Of a stretch of DNA of 7,877 bases, positions 5,841-7,877 are shown in pieces. Position numbers and translations under genes: made by a program. A model generated the notes under the pieces. The model was not told the origin of the DNA. It did not search any database and worked only from the letters and a program-made list of their open reading frames with translations. The first letter of the stretch is position 1; every line of letters begins with the position of its first letter. The stretch lies in NCBI GenBank assembly GCA_900757265.1, contig CAAENW010000197.1:1-7877 (forward strand), written 5' to 3'. The stretch comes from an uncultured Collinsella sp. Its GTDB lineage: Bacteria > Actinomycetota > Coriobacteriia > Coriobacteriales > Coriobacteriaceae.

Positions 5841-6642
5841 AAGCGCCGGTGATGACGAGATTTGGGCGGGCGTCGTCGGCGGTCTCGGCGATTGAGGTGG
5901 CGACGGCGCCATCGGGATCACGGTCCATCACGATGGTGTCGACGTCGACAAGCTCGGCAAAGCGGTACATGCCGCGTCCGTTAACCTTGCTGGCGTCCAT
6001 GAGGGCGACGCTTTGATGGGCTGCGGCGATCATAGCCGTTTTGGTCTCGGCCATCTGCGGAAAGTCGGTCGTAAAGCCGCAGCCGGGAACAAAAGCGCCA
6101 GGGCACATGACAGCAAGGTCGGCATGGACCATTTGGAGCGCCTGCATGGTAAGTGGGCCGTACAGATAACGATGACCTTTGCGCAGTGCCCCGCCCAGCA
6201 TGACGACATCGACCGAGGGCATGCTCTCGTCGATGTAATCGGCGATGGTAATGTCGGCCGTGATAACGGTGATGCCGTTGCGTTGATCGAGGAGCCGAAC
6301 GAACTCGAGTGCCGTGGTGCCCGAGTCGACGAGCAGGGTGTCACCATTGCCGACGAGTTCAATGGCGCTTTGTGCGATGGCCTGCTTGGCGGCGACGTTG
6401 ACGTTGATGCGGCGATCCTGGGTTGATACGGTCAGCCGCTTCTGGAGCGACACGGCACCGCCATGCGTGCGACGCAGCTTGCCGGATTCGGCGAGCGCGT
6501 CCAGGTCGGCGCGGGCGGTGACGGAGGACACGCCAAAGGTTTGGGCGATTTCTGCTACTTGCACCGAGGCGTTATGTTCGAGCATCTCCATGATGGCGGC
6601 ACGCCGCTCATCGGCGAAAGCTCGGGTTGTCGCATGGGCCAT
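5839..6642 (-). CDS. DeoR-family transcriptional regulator
   Basis: Sugar-phosphate-responsive repressor type, 267 aa from the chosen start. The N-terminal DeoR winged helix-turn-helix includes VQVAEIAQTFGVSSVTARAD at 27-46, followed by the family's RRTHGGA at 57-63. The C-terminal sensor domain (DeoRC, isomerase-like fold) has DSGTT at 106-110, MLGG at 148-151 and, near the end, ETK (199-201) and DASKV (216-220), which are usual family landmarks. The ATG at 6640-6642 is preceded by GGAG at a five-base spacing. An in-frame ATG at 6690 would add 16 residues but has no clear Shine-Dalgarno site. The gene diverges from the aldolase gene, which is its most likely target along with itself. The effector is probably a sugar phosphate, but this is family knowledge, not visible here. 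Confidence 0.92.
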   Translation of the reverse strand: MAHATTRAFADERRAAIMEMLEHNASVQVAEIAQTFGVSSVTARADLDALAESGKLRRTHGGAVSLQKRLTVSTQDRRINVNVAAKQAIAQSAIELVGNGDTLLVDSGTTALEFVRLLDQRNGITVITADITIADYIDESMPSVDVVMLGGALRKGHRYLYGPLTMQALQMVHADLAVMCPGAFVPGCGFTTDFPQMAETKTAMIAAAHQSVALMDASKVNGRGMYRFAELVDVDTIVMDRDPDGAVATSIAETADDARPNLVITGA

Positions 6643-6647
6643 ATCCG

Positions 6648-6651
6648 CTCC
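6648..6651 (-). promoter_or_regulatory. Ribosome binding site of the DeoR-family gene
   Basis: GGAG on the minus strand sits five bases before the ATG at 6642. It favours the 267-aa start over the 283-aa alternative at 6690, whose upstream sequence is A-rich without a purine core of this kind. Confidence 0.6.
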
Positions 6652-6709
6652 ATCATCGTCTGAAATTTGCAGGAATTGTGTTGAGTCCATTTTCGTTCAT
6701 TTTCTTTTT

Positions 6710-6740
6710 AAGTAAGAAAACGCCTTTCGATTACTTACTT
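6710..6740. promoter_or_regulatory. Inverted repeat, candidate DeoR-family operator
   Basis: AAGTAAGAAA (6710-6719) and TTACTTACTT (6731-6740) are inverted complements at 9 of 10 positions. Their centres are 21 bp apart, two helical turns. The repeat lies between the predicted -10 of the DeoR-family gene and its start codon. This is consistent with autorepression by the dimeric or tetrameric protein encoded next to it. Confidence 0.5.
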
Positions 6741-6742
6741 TT

Positions 6743-6771
6743 TCTATAAAAGAAAGACGCTGAACGCCCAA
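6743..6771 (-). promoter_or_regulatory. Candidate promoter of the DeoR-family gene
   Basis: On the minus strand, TTGGGC (6766-6771) and TATAGA (6743-6748) are separated by 17 bp. The -10 has a good TATA core and the -35 has the TTG. Transcription would start near 6736, inside the inverted repeat at 6710-6740. Confidence 0.45.
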
Positions 6772-6886
6772 AATTCAATATCGAACACGCCCACTCAGCT
6801 CCAATTCCTTCCGTTTACTTTTCAAAAACGACTGTATTGACCTGCATGGGCTCAATATCTCGCACATGCAGAGCCGCTGAATTTCA

Positions 6887-6892
6887 TACAAT
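6887..6892 (+). promoter_or_regulatory. Candidate -10 of the aldolase promoter
   Basis: TACAAT is a near-consensus -10 hexamer, but no recognisable -35 lies 16 to 18 bp upstream. If used, it would give a leader of about 80 bases, starting close to the hairpin at 6906-6926. TTGACC at 6837 resembles a -35 but is 44 bp away, too far to pair with it. Confidence 0.3.
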
Positions 6893-6901
6893 GGGCCCAG
6901 C

Positions 6902-6926
6902 AAAACGCAAGGTAAAACGCCTTGCG
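6902..6926 (+). promoter_or_regulatory. Hairpin with repeated AAAACGC in the aldolase leader
   Basis: CGCAAGG (6906-6912) and CCTTGCG (6920-6926) form a perfect 7-bp inverted repeat with a 7-base spacer. AAAACGC occurs at 6902-6908 and 6914-6920, and again at 6717-6723. The 10-mer AAAACGCCTT is identical at 6717-6726 and 6914-6923. These may be repressor half-sites for the adjacent DeoR-family protein or a leader hairpin that stabilises the mRNA. Confidence 0.4.
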
Positions 6927-6963
6927 GACACGTACGCCCGATGTCCAGATGCGGGCGAGGGAG

Positions 6964-6968
6964 AGGAG
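6964..6968 (+). promoter_or_regulatory. Ribosome binding site of the aldolase gene
   Basis: AGGAG lies nine bases before the ATG at 6978. It excludes the longer open frame that begins with TTG at 6837 and would add 47 residues unlike any aldolase N-terminus. Confidence 0.85.
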
Positions 6969-6977
6969 CAAACGCTC

Positions 6978-7835
6978 ATGGCACTTGTTACCACCGAAAA
7001 GATGCTCAAGGACGCTCAGGCCGGCCACTACGCCGTCGGCGCGTTCAACGTCGAGAACCTCGAGTTTGTTATGGCCGTTCTGGCCGCTGCCGAGGAGACC
7101 AAGTCCCCCGTCATCATGCAGACCACCCCGGGCACCATTAAGACCGCTGGCCTGGATTACTTCTACGGCATGGTCAAGGCCGCTGCCGAGCGCGCTTCCG
7201 TGCCCGTCGCCCTGCACCTCGACCACGGTGATGGCTATGACCGCTGCATGCAGGCTTTCCGCACGGGCTACACCTCCGTCATGATCGACGGCTCGCACGA
7301 GTCCTTCGAGGACAACATCGCCCTGACCAAGTCCGTCGCCGACGCTGGCCGCGCCATGGGCGTGCCTGTCGAGGCCGAGCTCGGTAAGGTTGGCGGCAAG
7401 GAGGACGACGGTCCCGCGGTTGAGGGCGAGAGCCCCTACACCGATCCTGCCGAGGCCAAGGAGTTCGTCGAGCGCACCGGCTGCACCTCCCTCGCAATTG
7501 GCGTTGGCACCAGCCACGGTGTGTACACGAGCGATCCGCACATCGAGCAGTCCGTGGTCAAGGCCATTCGCGACGCCGTCGACGTGCCGTTGGTTCTGCA
7601 CGGCACCTCCGGTGTGCCCGATGAGCAGGTTGCCGAGGCTGTGAAGAACGGCATCTGCAAGGTTAACTACGCCACCGAGCTGCGTCAGGCCTACACCAAG
7701 GGCTTCATGGCCTACATGGCCGAGAACCCCGCTTGCTTCGATCCTAAGAAGCCGGCCAAGGAGGGCATGCGTGAGATCACCGAGCTGGTTAAGATCCGCA
7801 TGACCAACCTCAACTCTGTGGGCAAAGCAGAGTAA
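6978..7835 (+). CDS. Class II ketose-1,6-bisphosphate aldolase (GatY/KbaY/Fba family)
   Basis: Zinc-dependent aldolase that reversibly splits a ketose-1,6-bisphosphate into DHAP and glyceraldehyde-3-phosphate. The 285-aa length is typical of the family. Visible active-site elements are HLDHG at 80-84 (catalytic Asp82, zinc ligand His83), EAELG at 132-136, GTSHG at 177-181 (His180), LHGTSG at 207-212 (His208) and KVNYATELR at 228-236. Several of these, along with TPGTIKTAG at 50-58, resemble GatY/KbaY tagatose-bisphosphate aldolases more than Bacillus FbaA (LHGGTG, KINVNTE); this comparison is from memory. Codon use is highly biased (AAG, GCC, CTG, TCC dominate), which suggests strong expression and fits a main glycolytic role. 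The neighbouring divergent DeoR-family gene is the likely regulator. Whether fructose- or tagatose-1,6-bisphosphate is the main substrate is unresolved. Confidence 0.93.
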   Translation: MALVTTEKMLKDAQAGHYAVGAFNVENLEFVMAVLAAAEETKSPVIMQTTPGTIKTAGLDYFYGMVKAAAERASVPVALHLDHGDGYDRCMQAFRTGYTSVMIDGSHESFEDNIALTKSVADAGRAMGVPVEAELGKVGGKEDDGPAVEGESPYTDPAEAKEFVERTGCTSLAIGVGTSHGVYTSDPHIEQSVVKAIRDAVDVPLVLHGTSGVPDEQVAEAVKNGICKVNYATELRQAYTKGFMAYMAENPACFDPKKPAKEGMREITELVKIRMTNLNSVGKAE

Positions 7836-7850
7836 CAGCAAGGGTACTCT

Positions 7851-7877
7851 GATCCCACCGGACGGTTTGGGCGGGTC
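7851..7877 (+). terminator. Possible aldolase terminator, cut by the window edge
   Basis: GATCCCACC (7851-7859) and GGGCGGGTC (7869-7877) pair imperfectly (two mismatches and one G-U) just after the aldolase stop. The sequence ends before any T-tract could be seen, so this remains a guess based on position and GC content. Confidence 0.3.

Noticed and set aside
6837..6842. TTGACC as the -35 of the aldolase promoter
   Set aside because: No -10-like hexamer lies 16 to 18 bp downstream. The nearest good -10 (TACAAT) is 44 bp away.
6852..7841. Minus-strand open frame of 329 codons opposite the aldolase gene
   Set aside because: Antisense shadow of a strongly codon-biased gene, and it runs through the aldolase leader.
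1..7877. A novel defence, mobile or biosynthetic system
   Set aside because: All six genes belong to well-known metabolic, regulatory or stress families in a normal arrangement. There is no transposase, toxin-antitoxin pair, CRISPR repeat or unknown gene cluster.

Overview
This window is an ordinary, well-organised piece of bacterial chromosome from a GC-rich anaerobe. The content fits a gut actinobacterium of the Coriobacteriia, with Collinsella as the best guess. That guess rests on GC-rich third positions, strong Shine-Dalgarno sites, a type-2 (Firmicute-like) galactose-1-phosphate uridylyltransferase and a stand-alone flavodiiron protein. It is an inference, not a proof. There are six confident protein-coding genes, all intact. 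I see no RNA genes, CRISPR array or insertion sequence.

Layout. Positions 1-288 hold no recognisable gene. They contain a long GTAG-flanked palindrome (140-197) resembling REP elements, and a GC-rich hairpin with a U-tract that ends the galactose operon. Next, on the minus strand, is a galK-galT operon (galK 1908-3113, galT 289-1908, joined by a TAATG stop/start overlap). A 338-bp divergent intergenic region carries three near-identical LacI-type operators around TGTTAACGTACTCA. After it comes a plus-strand LacI/GalR-family regulator (3452-4483). A flavodiiron protein gene follows on the same strand (4613-5773) with its own extended -10 promoter and a strong terminator. A DeoR-family regulator (5839-6642, minus strand) converges on that terminator. 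The DeoR gene diverges from a class II ketose-bisphosphate aldolase gene (6978-7835, plus strand) across a 335-bp region with an inverted repeat and repeated AAAACGC motifs.

How the genes work together. GalK phosphorylates galactose and GalT exchanges galactose-1-phosphate with UDP-glucose (Leloir pathway). The divergent LacI-family protein is almost certainly their repressor and probably represses itself. The aldolase splits a ketose-1,6-bisphosphate in central sugar metabolism and probably answers to the DeoR-type sugar-phosphate sensor. Its motifs look closer to GatY/KbaY tagatose-type enzymes than to FbaA. The flavodiiron protein is an oxygen or NO scavenger, unrelated to sugar use. I did not find a novel multi-gene system. 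The interesting signals are regulatory DNA and a possible dispersed palindrome.
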